A stretch of DNA of 64,000 nucleotides from Anseranas semipalmata (Eukaryota; Chordata; Aves; Anseriformes; Anseranatidae): positions 258,930-322,929 of the forward strand of contig VXAA01002207.1 of assembly GCA_013399115.1 (NCBI GenBank), given 5' to 3'. Positions within the stretch are counted from its first letter, which is position 1, and each line of letters starts with the position of its first letter. Made by a program: the position numbers and the translations under genes. A model generated the notes under the pieces. The model saw nothing but the letters and a program-made list of their open reading frames with translations. It made no database searches and was not told the origin of the DNA. This document shows, piece after piece, positions 1 through 12,200 of the stretch.

Positions 1-38
1 TTTAAATATCTAAAGTTATCCTTTTGTATCCTTACTAG

Positions 39-240
39 GACATGACAGATAACAGCAACCATCAGTTGGTGGTGAGAGCAAAATTTAATTTTCAGCAGAC
101 GAATGAAGATGAACTTTCTTTTTCAAAAGGAGATATTATTCATGTTACAAGAGTGGAAGAAGGAGGCTGGTGGGAAGGAACTCTGAATGGCAAAACAGGG
201 TGGTTTCCAAGTAACTACGTACGAGAAATAAAATCAAATG
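39..240 (+). CDS. ARHGEF7: ARHGEF7 exon 1 of window: SH3 domain
   Basis: Acceptor ends at 38, donor GTGAGT starts at 241. It encodes residues 1-66 of the short isoform from ATG 42. SH3 hallmarks are visible: the ALYDY-equivalent [13 protein letters not shown] strand (residues 12-20), acidic RT loop NEDELSF (21-27), GGWWEG with the tandem Trp43-Trp44 (the PAK-binding Trp43 mutated in published W43K work), and the WFPSNYV end (about 54-60). The first codon of the exon, GAC before the ATG, continues an upstream reading frame: long isoforms with a calponin-homology domain read through as Leu-Asp-Met-Thr. Whether ATG 42 is a start or internal Met depends on upstream exons outside the window. Confidence 0.97.
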
Positions 241-3200
241 GTGAGTTTTGAAGGAGAGTGTATTTATACAACTCTGTTTTGGGTAGAGGTGGATAGTTGG
301 TTGAATGATTAAAAACTGTAATGTTTTTAGTTTAAGCTTGATTGTATTTACTGAATGTTATTCACAGAAATCGTTAGTGCTTGGGAACTTGTACTCTCCT
401 AACCCGTTTCATTATAAAGAGTGCTCTAGGAGTTTTGAGTTAACACTAAGCATGCAGAAAGCTCCCACGTTCTTTTGCCTGTCTCTCTGTTGCAGTTGGG
501 CTGCTTTGACTCCCTCAGTCTGAATTTCTAGAATGCTAGATTTTGGCTCTGACACTGATATGCTTTGGGCTTAAATAGTGAGGGATTTCCTGCCCCCCCC
601 CCNGAAGCAAATGAAAGCAAATAACTTCTGCAGGGAAAAATCCTGAATCCTACCAAAATCTACTTAAAGCTAGATTAGAGACAGTTTTGTAAGATAGTGT
701 ATATGTGATACCCTGTTCCTTTACGGTTCACATGCCTTCCCCTTTTCTTTGTGCAGACCACACTCTTACAACAAAGACGTATGCTGAAAATCATATGGTG
801 ATGGTGCCGTCTGTAAATGTCATCCTCACAACTAAATATCAGAACTAACGATGCTTTTTAATCTACCAGGACGTCGATATGGGTGACGTGATCTGCTGTT
901 TGTCTCTTCCCTGTCTCTGCTTGCTTTCAGAGGTTGGGGACAAACCTTTTGCTCTTGTAACTGCCCAGTGAAGCTCTGAGAAGGCTTTACCACTGCTTAC
1001 CTTGTCATAGCTCCAATCAAAACACCTCTTTGTGTCCATGCTAAAAATATTGGCATGACTTTAGGCAGCCAGACAGATGCTTGGTTGCTAACTCAAGCTG
1101 GGAGGTTAAAACTTCATTTTTATACTTGTGCTTTCTCCTCGAGTTGCATCCTCTTACTTTCTTCCTTGTTCTGCTGTCTACAGTCCCTGTTTGCAGAATG
1201 CTGGAGTCTTAGATCTGGGCATCTCTGTTGTCATTTTCAACTAGATCCTCTTAGGCATAGTCAGGGTGTAAAGACCTAGCTTCAATGTTCTTCAGAGGTC
1301 TCTCAGATGGGGCTTATCCTGAGAAACAATTCCCAAAGCGTGTTTTTTCTTGTCTGTAGTGTTGTAGCAGTCTTTGAGCCATGACGAATATCTTGTCCCA
1401 TTGTTACTCATTTAAAGCCTTGCTGCAGAGATCTTGTTTGGGTTTCCTCAGTTCTGATGTGGTCTGACTCTTGAGACTGGAACCGGGGTCAGCAGGAAGG
1501 CTTCAGAATGGAAGTAGCTTTTAACAGTGAATATATGAGAACCAAAAGCTGCCAGCAACTGAAATTAGGGTTGTTTTAGTTGTTCAAGAATACTTCACTT
1601 GGGTGCAGTAACTTTCCTAAGCAGGAAAGCCAGAAAGCTGTGAGGCTGAGGTTATTTAGTACCAGGTGCAATTTGATTCTTGCCAGTCCTTGCATCCCTG
1701 TGTGATACCTGATTCCCTGGGGGCTGAGATGCACTGCGTCCAGGTTTGACTTTCACTTCTCACCATCGGAAGAGTTTGCTGCGGAGCTCTTCCTCTCCCT
1801 GTGCTCCGCAGGCACGTTCCCTGCGCTGCAAGGGCTTGCTCCCTCCGGCTTCTGTGAGACCGCTTGCGTTCTTGGAGCGCTCTCACGTGCTGACCTGCTC
1901 CCGTGGAAGGGAGTTTGTGCTCAGCTACCACCGAATGCTAATGTATGTATGATGTGTGTTATGGGTGGTTGTAGAAAAGATTATGAGATTTTTGAGCAAA
2001 GCGTGGCATTTAGTTTTCTTAGGCTGAGCATAGACTATAAATTTTGAGGAAATAAATTTGATTGCGATGGGAAAGGATTTTTATTTTGCTTTTGACTGTG
2101 GTGGTGTCTTGTTCGCTTTTTTCCGGAATGGGAAAAAGAGGGTTTGTTTGAAATTTGGTACTTATGATCAAACTTCCAAATAAAAGAAAAACTGAAGTAG
2201 TAGTTTCTTTTCAGATATATATCTACACTGTAAAGATCAAAAAAGAAGGTCCATCTCTCTCTCCATCTTCTGTGTGCATGCTTTCAGTTCCCTTTGCAAG
2301 CCCTGTAACATCTTTTTTTTTTTTTTTTTTTTTTTTTTTAGTGTTCTTTGATTGCTAGTTGGGAAGTATTTTGAAATGAAAGGGCTTTTTCATTTTCATG
2401 CTGCTCTTATGTTGCACATGACAAAGGGTGAAAGATTTATATGGTGAAACTTTCAGGTGTTTGACAGCGTGGCCTCATTGATTTCTTTCTTATACGGAGC
2501 AGGGAGGGAATGTCAGAGTTTAGGTGGAGTCTCGTGTCTTATACTGCTGCTTCTGTCTTGCACACTAGAGAGATTTGGAGACTTTTGAGAGTTGCCTTAT
2601 GATGAAAAGAACAGCAGTTAGCCAGAATAGGAAGCACTTACTTAGCTACTGTCATTAGTTAATCAGTTTAAAAAAAAAAAAAAGGTCACACGGTGACTTT
2701 CTGGGTTTTATCATTGGAACCCATTTAAATGGCACGATTACGCAGACAGGAATATAGCTTTGAAAAATGACATTTGATGTCACAAACATTTTTTCTAATT
2801 CTTCAAAGAAATTAATGTGTTCTTACTGTCTAGCCTCTCCTCTGTTATGCTCTTTTGACAGTTCTCTTGGTAGCAGGCCCAGTACAAATCAGTGTTAATA
2901 GTTCTNAAAAGTCAGTATACAGTGGAAGAGTAAAGTGTATCTGCTGGTCCCATCCTGTGATGCTTGAGGGAAGGACAAATACACTTTCAGCTTTAAAAAT
3001 AAAATAAAATAAAATAAAAGGGAAAAAAAAAAAAACAAGAATGCTGCTTTTCCTCTCTCCACCCATGCACATGTGGAGGGATATTTTGTTCTCTTGTCAA
3101 GTTGTATTCTACAGGCAAAAATAGGCTAGGATAGTACTTGAGCAGATGCTTGTTTATTTTGGATTTGGTCGTGTGCTGTACGTGCTCTTGTTGCATTTTC

Positions 3201-6200
3201 GGTGCTAACGTAACGGGTTTACACTGGGGACTAGGGGAAAAGTAGGCAGAAGGGAAGAACCTTTTGTATGGGAAGGCCCGGTGTCTGCCTTAGGTCACAC
3301 CTGTGCAGTTGCAGCTTTCAGCACTTTGAGGAGCAGTGCTGATGTGTTGGGGTGGGCAAGGTGCTAGGGTTTTGCTAATGCTTCTGAAACCAATGGCCTC
3401 CGTGGCTTAAGACCTTTACATGTTGCTGGTGTGTTGAGTGGGGGTGACACCTGCTTGAAATGTTTACTGAATGTTTATATGCTATATGTTTGTGAAAGTA
3501 CTCTAACGTTCTCTCATGAAGGGTGATAAGTGACGCTTTTCTTTGTTTATGCTGAGAAAGCGATTTTTTTATGTGCAAGATCAGGATTTTCTCCTGTAAT
3601 GCGCTGTGTAATAAGCTAATTGCAGCAAGACTGTCTTCCTCCTCCTTATGGAGCAAGGCAGTGCTTGGAGGCAGAATACCAGACGTGACAGACAGATGGA
3701 CTGATTTGCTGTGTCTAATTCTGTGTTTCTACAATAGAAATGGCCTTTGCATTTTAAAAGCTGAGTGTTGATTACGGCTGTTCAGGCAAGATGATCCTAA
3801 CGGGTGATTCTTTTTTGTGTCCTCTTTTTAAACCTGAATTTGTTCTTGTGTCTCTGATGGATAGCTGATTCAGCCGAACAGCTGTTAACATAAATGACTG
3901 TATATTTCAGCAAAAATCTACTATCTTCAGCAGCTTAGGACAGAAAAATAATGTTAGGGGAAGAGGTGTATTTTTACACCCTTTAAGACGACAGAGTAGC
4001 TGGAAGAAGAGCCAGCCACTGTTCTATGAGCAGCCAACTTCCTCCAGGTTAACAAGGGTCAGGCATCTGTATGCTGGTGGCATTCAGTGACAAAAACAAG
4101 CGTTTACCTTTTTCCTCAAGTACATCAGTTTGTTTGGTTTCTCTCATGCTTTTTGCCATATGATTAATACACCTTTAGGTTTTTGTGGACCTGCAGTAAT
4201 ACTGTAAATTGTAGGATCAGTTGAGAGCTCCGACAAAGAATGAAAGTAAATCGCCAAGTTTACACAAGCAACATCATTTTCGTCATTAAGTACAATGAAA
4301 CGAGTTGTGATTGTCCCATAACTGAGTAGCATTATACATAAATATATAAATGAGTAGCAGTATACATGGCATTAACTTAGGTGTTTTTCTTTCGTGGGGT
4401 GTTTAAAGACAGTCAGCCTGGGTTTTTGGGTGGCGAGAGTCCTGTCATTTGGAGTCACTTGGCTGTATAGCAGGGCACGTACTGAGAGCTCCAGTATTCC
4501 CAACTGAGTAACTGTGGGAGCTAATGGCTTTCTGTGCTCCGTGTCAACTTACAGCTGACTCCGGGCAGGGGGATGTTAACCAAAAGGATGTCATCTTTGA
4601 ACATGGTAAGGAGAAATGTTTTTGCCCATGTTTGGTAGCTTTAAGACCACACTTTATTTTTAGAATAGCTTCTTTGAGGAGAGTTCCAGCGCAGTACAGA
4701 GAAAATCCTCTTAGAGATGCCACACGAGGGCTCCTTGGGACTAAGCATTCTCCTTGCGGATTGCTGGCTAAACCCTCTGGTCCAGCCGGCCCATCCTGGC
4801 TGCGGAGATGCGAGGGCGGCCTGCACATCTGGGATTGCAGCTGGGCAGCCTGAAGAAGCACTGGATTACTCTACTCAGTGTGCAGCCCAGCAAAGGCTGC
4901 TACCACACGGGCTGTTGTGCTTACGATGCTATTTCGTTGGTCAGCTTTACTGACATGGGAATTTCCCACAGCTGTCCCCTCATCTTTGCTCCTCTGTGAT
5001 CCCGTTAGAGGAATGGGAGGGATGGGATGGGAGGGTTCAGAAGTGCGTTTTCAGGGCCTCTCCATTCTGGGAGCCAGCACTCGGCTTTCAGGACTGTTGC
5101 GTTGATCTTGAAGACAAACGTTGTCCTTCCAGGAAGAGCACGTATGACTGAGGGGTAGAGTCACTATGGGATTATACTAAGGGTTGCATTTGTTATGATG
5201 GACTCTGCTCTCAAGTACATAAGCATGTTTTTTTTTTTTTTTTTTACTTCATTAACAGTAAAGGATGATTTGTTTTTTAAAATGGTTCTCTGAGATAGAT
5301 CTGGTAAGTCACTTTCCTACTTGTGCAACGTTTTGATTCTGTTTCAATGACACCGAGTGTCATGTCCCCCCTCTGGTATGTTTGGCCTTTGGTTGGTGAG
5401 TTGCTTTTACTGAGTTCATTAAATTGATACCAAAGCTTTTGTTTGAAAGTGCATGTAGTATTTGGAAATCCCTTCTTTTTAGTTGCAGTCTGTGATAATG
5501 ATTTAAAAAAAAAATAAAAAGGAAAAGCTAATTTTACTGACTGATTTTGTGGTTCTGGGACAAAGAATTGAGTTTTTCTGTTTGCCTTCATTGAGGCTAG
5601 CATGTTGTTCATTGCCAACATATGAACCAGTTTGATTCTGTACCAATAATTTCAAGCACAAGTACGTACATTTCTCAGTGAAACGTTATTTTCACTGTAT
5701 CTTACTATAAATGTTCTAAAGCAGTTTGTTTGACCTCTAGTGTTGAGCTATGATACTGCACCACATTGACAGAAAAATACCTTTTATTTCAGAAAAACCA
5801 GTCTCCCCCAAATCAGGTACATTGAAGAGTCCACCTAAAGGCTTTGATACGTCTGCAATCAACAAAAGCTATTACAATGTGGTGAGTGATCCTTTTTTCC
5901 TCCTCGTGACCTTTTATATACAGTAGAACCTTGTTTAACTAAATGCTCTTGTCACTACAAAGCAATTGGCAGTCTTGTCAGAGCCTTAATGCCAAAACTG
6001 GATAGGAGTTTTAGTGAATTCTCATATAAACAAGATCATTATTAGTTTAATGGAATATCATGCATATGGATTCTGAAGTGTGATGCAAAATTGTAGTCTA
6101 AAGTAAGTAATATGCATTACTGTAATATATTATGCTCAATTTACTTGCTTGGCTAGTTGTTAACTTCCCTTTGCTCCTCTCACCCACACCCAAATATGCA

Positions 6201-9200
6201 GTCACTCTTCCCTCATCACCATGAATTAATGAAATTCTGCTGTATTTAAACGATTAAGAATATTTTGTACTTTTTGTTGAACAAGACATTAAACATTTGG
6301 AATGAATTTGCCTTCTTTGTATTCATGCTTATAAATCAACTCAATTATTAACTTTACGAACCTTGTCCTTATAGTGATCGATTGATTTCATGGCAACAGT
6401 TGTATAGCCAGCATCAGCCTTTAATATGTGCCCAGGGGTTCTTTAGTCTAGTACTCATACCTCTTTAGTAAATGCATATAAGAAACATATCAAACTTACC
6501 TTTGCATCTGTTGTAACCATTTTGAAAAACCTTTGTTTACTAGCAGTAGGTACTTTGGGAAGCAAAACCAGTAAGATGCTTTTTGTTAACCACTGCTCCC
6601 TGCTGGTGTAAAAAGAAAGCACAAGCTTTCTTTCCTTTTTCTTTGACTCCACTGCCCTTCTTTTTGTTTTTTCTTCATTTTACTTGTCAGTTTTTAGCAG
6701 GCTCATAAAGCATCATTTTATGCTTTCTTCTTTTGTGGTCGTGGCATGAATAACATGAACCAGCTGGAAGGACAGAGCAGTTTTGCATATAGTGCCCTAA
6801 CTGAAGACACTGAAGGAACCTCCTGCTCCTCCCCACTCGCGTGGTGCCTGTCAGCAGCCATACCTCCATGGGAAATGGAGGGCCGCAGTGCTTTGGCTGT
6901 TGTATTCCACACCTGCTAGTCAAGATGAGAAACACCTATACAGGCGCATTCCTTCGAATTGCAGGAAGTAATGCACTTACTGTGTTACATCCAGCAACAA
7001 GATAGCAGATAGCTTTCCTTTTTATTTTTATATTTTTGTTTTTATTTTTCACCATATCTCTTTATAGTCTTTCTTATAGTCATTTTTTTCAAAGTTGCTG
7101 TAGTGTGTAGTAGCAAGGATGTCTTCTCTTCAGTGTTGTTTTGATGGTAAAGCCTACATCTTTCCCTACAAGTAAACTGAGGTGAATGTAGCAAAGAAAG
7201 GACTTAGTTGCTTCAGTAGGTAGAAGGGTGCTCTTATGTTTAATATTAATCTGTTGAAATTTTAATCAAAATAAATTGGCATCTATCTTTAAGTTTAAAA
7301 AAATCAGTGGTAAATACATCTTTCAAATATAATCTTCTATGTGGTTTCTCTGAGAGGTCCTAATATTACATAAACTAATAATAAATATATATAATGTAGT
7401 AACAAGTAACAGTGGCAGCTGTTAAATTTGGGCTTAGTTAACCCTTCAGTTTGACCATGTCCATAATGAGTTAAATCTTGTGGTTGCATATTTTACTTAA
7501 TAATTCAGGTCAGTTTTGGGGGTAACAGTGTACTTCAGTGAAAATAAAAGAAAGTAAATGTCTGAATTTGCCTAAAACCATAACTAAGGAGACTATGTCA
7601 CAAAAGACCATACAATTTTGAAGTGATATCTTTGTTTGCTTTTTATAATTGTTCCCTGAATAACCTGTGGTCATTATCATGGGGGTTTGAGTTACTATCT
7701 GCTTTCGGAAACAGCTAGCCATAGCCGGCTTTTAAAGTTGTCTGTGTTTTTATATTAAATGATAAATAATGACACTGGTGACCATCATACTTTCAGAATC
7801 AGGTTATTTTTTCACCTTGCTCGGGTGCAGCTACCTTGGTGCGCTCAGCTGGTGTAAGAAGTTTCCTACTCATTTGACTGCTAGCTGTTTATTAACTGTT
7901 GAGGATATGTTAAATCATGAGGAAGAAAAATGACCCATTCGTAATAATATAGATGGTAAATTAGAGCGTTGGCCCTGTAGTAGTGTTCTTAAGTCTGTTT
8001 GCAGTGAATTAGATAATTGTCTTGTTTTCACCTTTTTCCACAGTGTAGCAAATACCCCCAATTTTTAAGCTCATCATGTTATTCCTTTTGTTTAAAGAAT
8101 GAGAGCCTGTGCTATAGCATGCACTTTGTTTCAGAGACCTAAGACTTTATTGCTGTTCTTAAAACCTAAATTAGGGTAGATGGCGTCCACATTTTCTGGA
8201 AAAATACTAAGTGCTTGCTATGGCACTATAACTATAAAATAATTATTTTAAGTAATTATTAAATACATAGTGATATTTATATGTAGATTAATGTTCAAAC
8301 AGTTTAAACTGTTTGAACAGTTCTGTTTTGCTGCACAAGCTGCAACTCTTGCTTCTTATAGCTGATCATTCTTACAGACGTGGGACTTCCCTGTGCTAGG
8401 CGATTTATCAGCAATCCGCACTGATAACAAAATTGAGCCCATGCTGAGGTAAAAACTGGGTAGTTCCTAATAAACCTATGGCAACTGTAGCTGAAAGGTT
8501 GTAGCCTGAGTTAAAGTTAAAAGCTGTGTTAAAGTCTGTCTTGGCAGCCAAGCATGTTTTGAGACTGGTGCTCCGGGACTCCTTGCTACTTTTAAGTCGT
8601 GACTATATTCCTCCATAGGTACTGAGACCCTGTAAACCTCATGATTGCTTATTGCTCTTTCCTAGGGAAATATATGTGGTGCAGGCAGCACCTGTGGGTG
8701 CGTTGGTCGGCCTGAGGAGAAAGAATCAAAGGGCAGTTCAGAGGAAGCTCAGAAGTAGAAGGGGTAGCTCTGCTAATCTCCCCTTCTGGGAAAGTGACTG
8801 CGTAGGCTAACGGCAGGTGCATTAAACGAAGCTGAGACTGCTTTCACCGCTTTCTTCTGTTCTTTACCTCCTTGTAAACATGTTCTTTTTGTTTGTGGAT
8901 TCACAGAGCTCCATCTGAAGTTCTTAACACAGGTCACCCACATGTTGATCTCAGTGTGCTTTATTAGCTGCACCTTGCACTGGTTGTTGCAGAGAGTACA
9001 GGGCACGTTTGCTTGTTAATCCCTTCAGAATTTAAAACTTGGTGTCCCCCCAAAAATTGTTACCTCGGCTTACAAGACAATTGTCTGGAGGTTAAGTAGC
9101 TGTTCTAAAAGCAGGTAAAGAAATGGGCAACTTTCTACGTAGTATGAATATTTGGATGACTTCATTTTTCGTTTAAGTATTTGAGAAGTGATTGGAAAAT

Positions 9201-12200
9201 ATGCGTGCCTTTTGAGGCCACGCTTCTCAGGTTGGATCAAGTGCTTTTATTTATCAAAGTTCATGAAAATTTTTAGAGGGCCCTTGAGATATGGAATACT
9301 TTTATGCTGATTTACATTGCCCTTCTTGAGGGCCTGTTTTAAGGAGTATAGTCTCTGATTTTTGTGATCCAGGAAAATTGGGCATTGATCAGTATTTTGC
9401 TGAATATGTGATATTTCAGCTGAGTGCTTTACTGCTTGCATAAAATGGGAACGTGCTACAGGATCGTGCCCAGGTGTAGCTGTGAAATCTGCCTTTTCTC
9501 CCTCTGTGGAAGGTGGTCAGCTTTGTGTAGGTCATTTAAATCCATTTTTGGGTCGTAGCTTTTGCCTTAGGGAGATGACTGGGGTTTTGTGCGACAGAAC
9601 TGTTAACCATACTTGAATTTTCCATGCCTTGTGATTGAGAGAGCTTGTGCTCTATGAGCTCAGTTTTCTGTGCCTGCCATTCATCAGCGTTACGGATTGT
9701 AAAAGCTGCCGCTTCAATGCTGCTCTTTTGGTACCCGGACTTATCTGTGCAAATGTTGTGGTGGAGTTGTGGAAACGAGGTCTTCGAGGTCTCATGGGGT
9801 CTTGCAGCAGCCAGAACACGCAGAAAGCAGGAAAGGGGAGAAAGGTGATTATCAGAGCTTGCGGGCGAGATGTGGATATGAGGGATGTAAGGGTGCTCTG
9901 GTGCCAAAATACCGAGTTCCAATACTGAGCGCTTATCGCTTCAAAGCGTAGCCCAAGCATTTTATCCTCGTAGCTTCTTCGTGAGGTAGGTAAGTCAAGC
10001 TGGAAGGATGCGGGAGGTCACAGAACTGACGTTTTAGAGCTGCGTAAGCAACATTGTTCTTTTAAAAACATTTTCAAAGTAAAAAAATGTTGTATGGAGT
10101 GGAAACTGCTTGTAAAAAGGGAAGTGGATTTAATGTGTTTTAAGAGGCGTTTAAAGCTATGTGCATGTCTAAAGTATTGTGCAATGCTGTGAGCTTCTAG
10201 AATAATGTAAAGCAGTATCTAGTCCTTTGCATAGGTTTTGTAACAAAGTTTTTTTTATTTAGTTGCATTCATTTTCTTTTTTTTTTCCAATAACATACCA
10301 AGTTGTTGCTTTTACATTTTAAGCTTTCTCATTCTTTTTTCTGATGCTGTTCAATGCTTCATCAGGATATTGCATTTTTGCCCTTGACTTTGTCTCCTTT
10401 TCCCAACTAATGGCTATGTAATGACTTTTGGCTGGGAAATTTTTGTAGGAAAAGCCATGTTGGAAAAGACTGATCTTACTTTTAGTTTTGAACCTTGTGG
10501 ATCCTTAGTACTTCCATGTTTTCATTTTAACAACTGACTTATTTTGTGTTATATTTGTGTTGGAAAGTGGGGTTTAATTTGTTTTATGATCATATGAAAA
10601 TATGTTGTGGTTTTTTTTTTTTTGTGGTCCCCTCTGTTCTAAGTGGTAAAGGTTTTTGGTTGTATTTAAAATAAATAAATAAAAATTGCCTACCCATATT
10701 GTACTTTATGCTGTAGTTTGCTATTTAACAGCTATAGCTTTCTCTGCAACATTCTTCTGTCATCGTGTTTAGCAGAGAATGGAGACATTTTAATCTTCGG
10801 TTCAGATTTCCAACAAAAGAATGAGCTCAAAAGTGGTCTCTCTCTTTCTCCAAATGAATAGAGCCATTCAAGGAATAAGCAGAATCAATGACACCAATGA
10901 AAGGAACAGTGAATTCTTCATTGACATACTGAACTATTTAAAGTTATTTCATCAGGTTTGCATTTAGGAATGAATGGCTTTTTTTCTTTACTAAGAACGA
11001 GTATTGACTACAACAGTGAATAATACACTCAATTACAGTCGTTACTATAAATGCTGAAATGAGATATTACTGTAGGCTTGACAAATACGGCATGTACCAA
11101 AATGAGAAGGTTTGTGGTGTGGCTTATGAGGAATAAATTGCAAAAAGTTTTCAAAGTTTACTGTATTCTATGAACTGCATTTAATTCCGATGATTCTCCT
11201 GCTAGATCATTAACTTTTTGAAGGCAAAAAAATAATTTGTCTGCTGGAAGCACAGTAGAATTTGATGTGAATACATTGGAGGATATCTTAAAGCAGACTG
11301 CTTGGAGATGGCCCAGTAAAATGCTTTCTTGTACATAGTTGGGAGTATTCCAGTTGTTCGATGTATATTCAGCCAAAAAGCAAGTGTGTGCTGTATCTTA
11401 TAAATTTTGTAATTTTCTTGTGGTAGTGTATATTGCTGCACTCTTGGTTGAAGGCTGGCCATCCCCATGTAAAAGGAACGCAATAACACTGATCATTTTG
11501 CTACGTAAAGTCGACAGTTACTTGGTATTTATAAATCTGACCTTTTAGCTAGAACAGTACATCTGAATAAGCGAACACTTTGCGAGCAAGATAAGTCGTT
11601 CTGTGTTGTAACTGAGATTGAGAAAACAACACTCGTTGTTTGTTTCTTTTACAACTTCTCATGTGCTTTACCATTCTCTGATCTTTGAGTGTTTAGAAGT
11701 ACACAGGACAAATAATTACTCCTTGCTCTGGAAGAACACTCTGTATAACTCTCTTTACTTTTACAATAAAAATTTCTGTTAGCATAACTTATTCCTGTTA
11801 GCTCATTTTTGGTTATGTGGCTGAAGGATGGCTTGTGTGTGTATGTATTTTTTCCTGGGAGTTTCATACATATATGGTATTTAATGCTTTTTTGCTGATA
11901 TTCAAAATTTTAATACAGGAACCTTCTTTTTCCCAGTGTTAAGTACACTTTAGTATGTTTTAAAACTGTTATTAGGTTGCACATTTTGAAATATCTCTTA
12001 AAAAATACCAACTAGCAATTGTCATTTATTGTAGGTGCTACAAAATATATTAGAAACAGAAAACGAATATGCTAAGGAGCTACAGACAATGCTTTCAAAC
12101 TACCTGCGACCATTACAAGCTAGTGAAAAGTATGTGAGTTTGTTTTGGCTTTCAAAATAAGGCTGCAGATCACTTGGGTATTGGGGAGGGTTTATGTGGT

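Noticed and set aside
1746..1952. 68-codon frame in a GC-richer patch of intron 1, considered as an alternative ARHGEF7 first exon
   Set aside because: The frame has no phase-matched strong donor to exon 2 and shows no ARHGEF7-like residues.
4524..4861. 109- and 105-codon open frames on opposite strands in intron 1
   Set aside because: Mirror-image open frames over a GC-richer patch with no recognisable protein; treated as chance.
9536..9960. Long open frames on both strands, including a 128-codon minus-strand frame
   Set aside because: Overlapping open frames in several phases reflect locally higher GC; no domain, splice structure or codon bias that I can see supports a gene.
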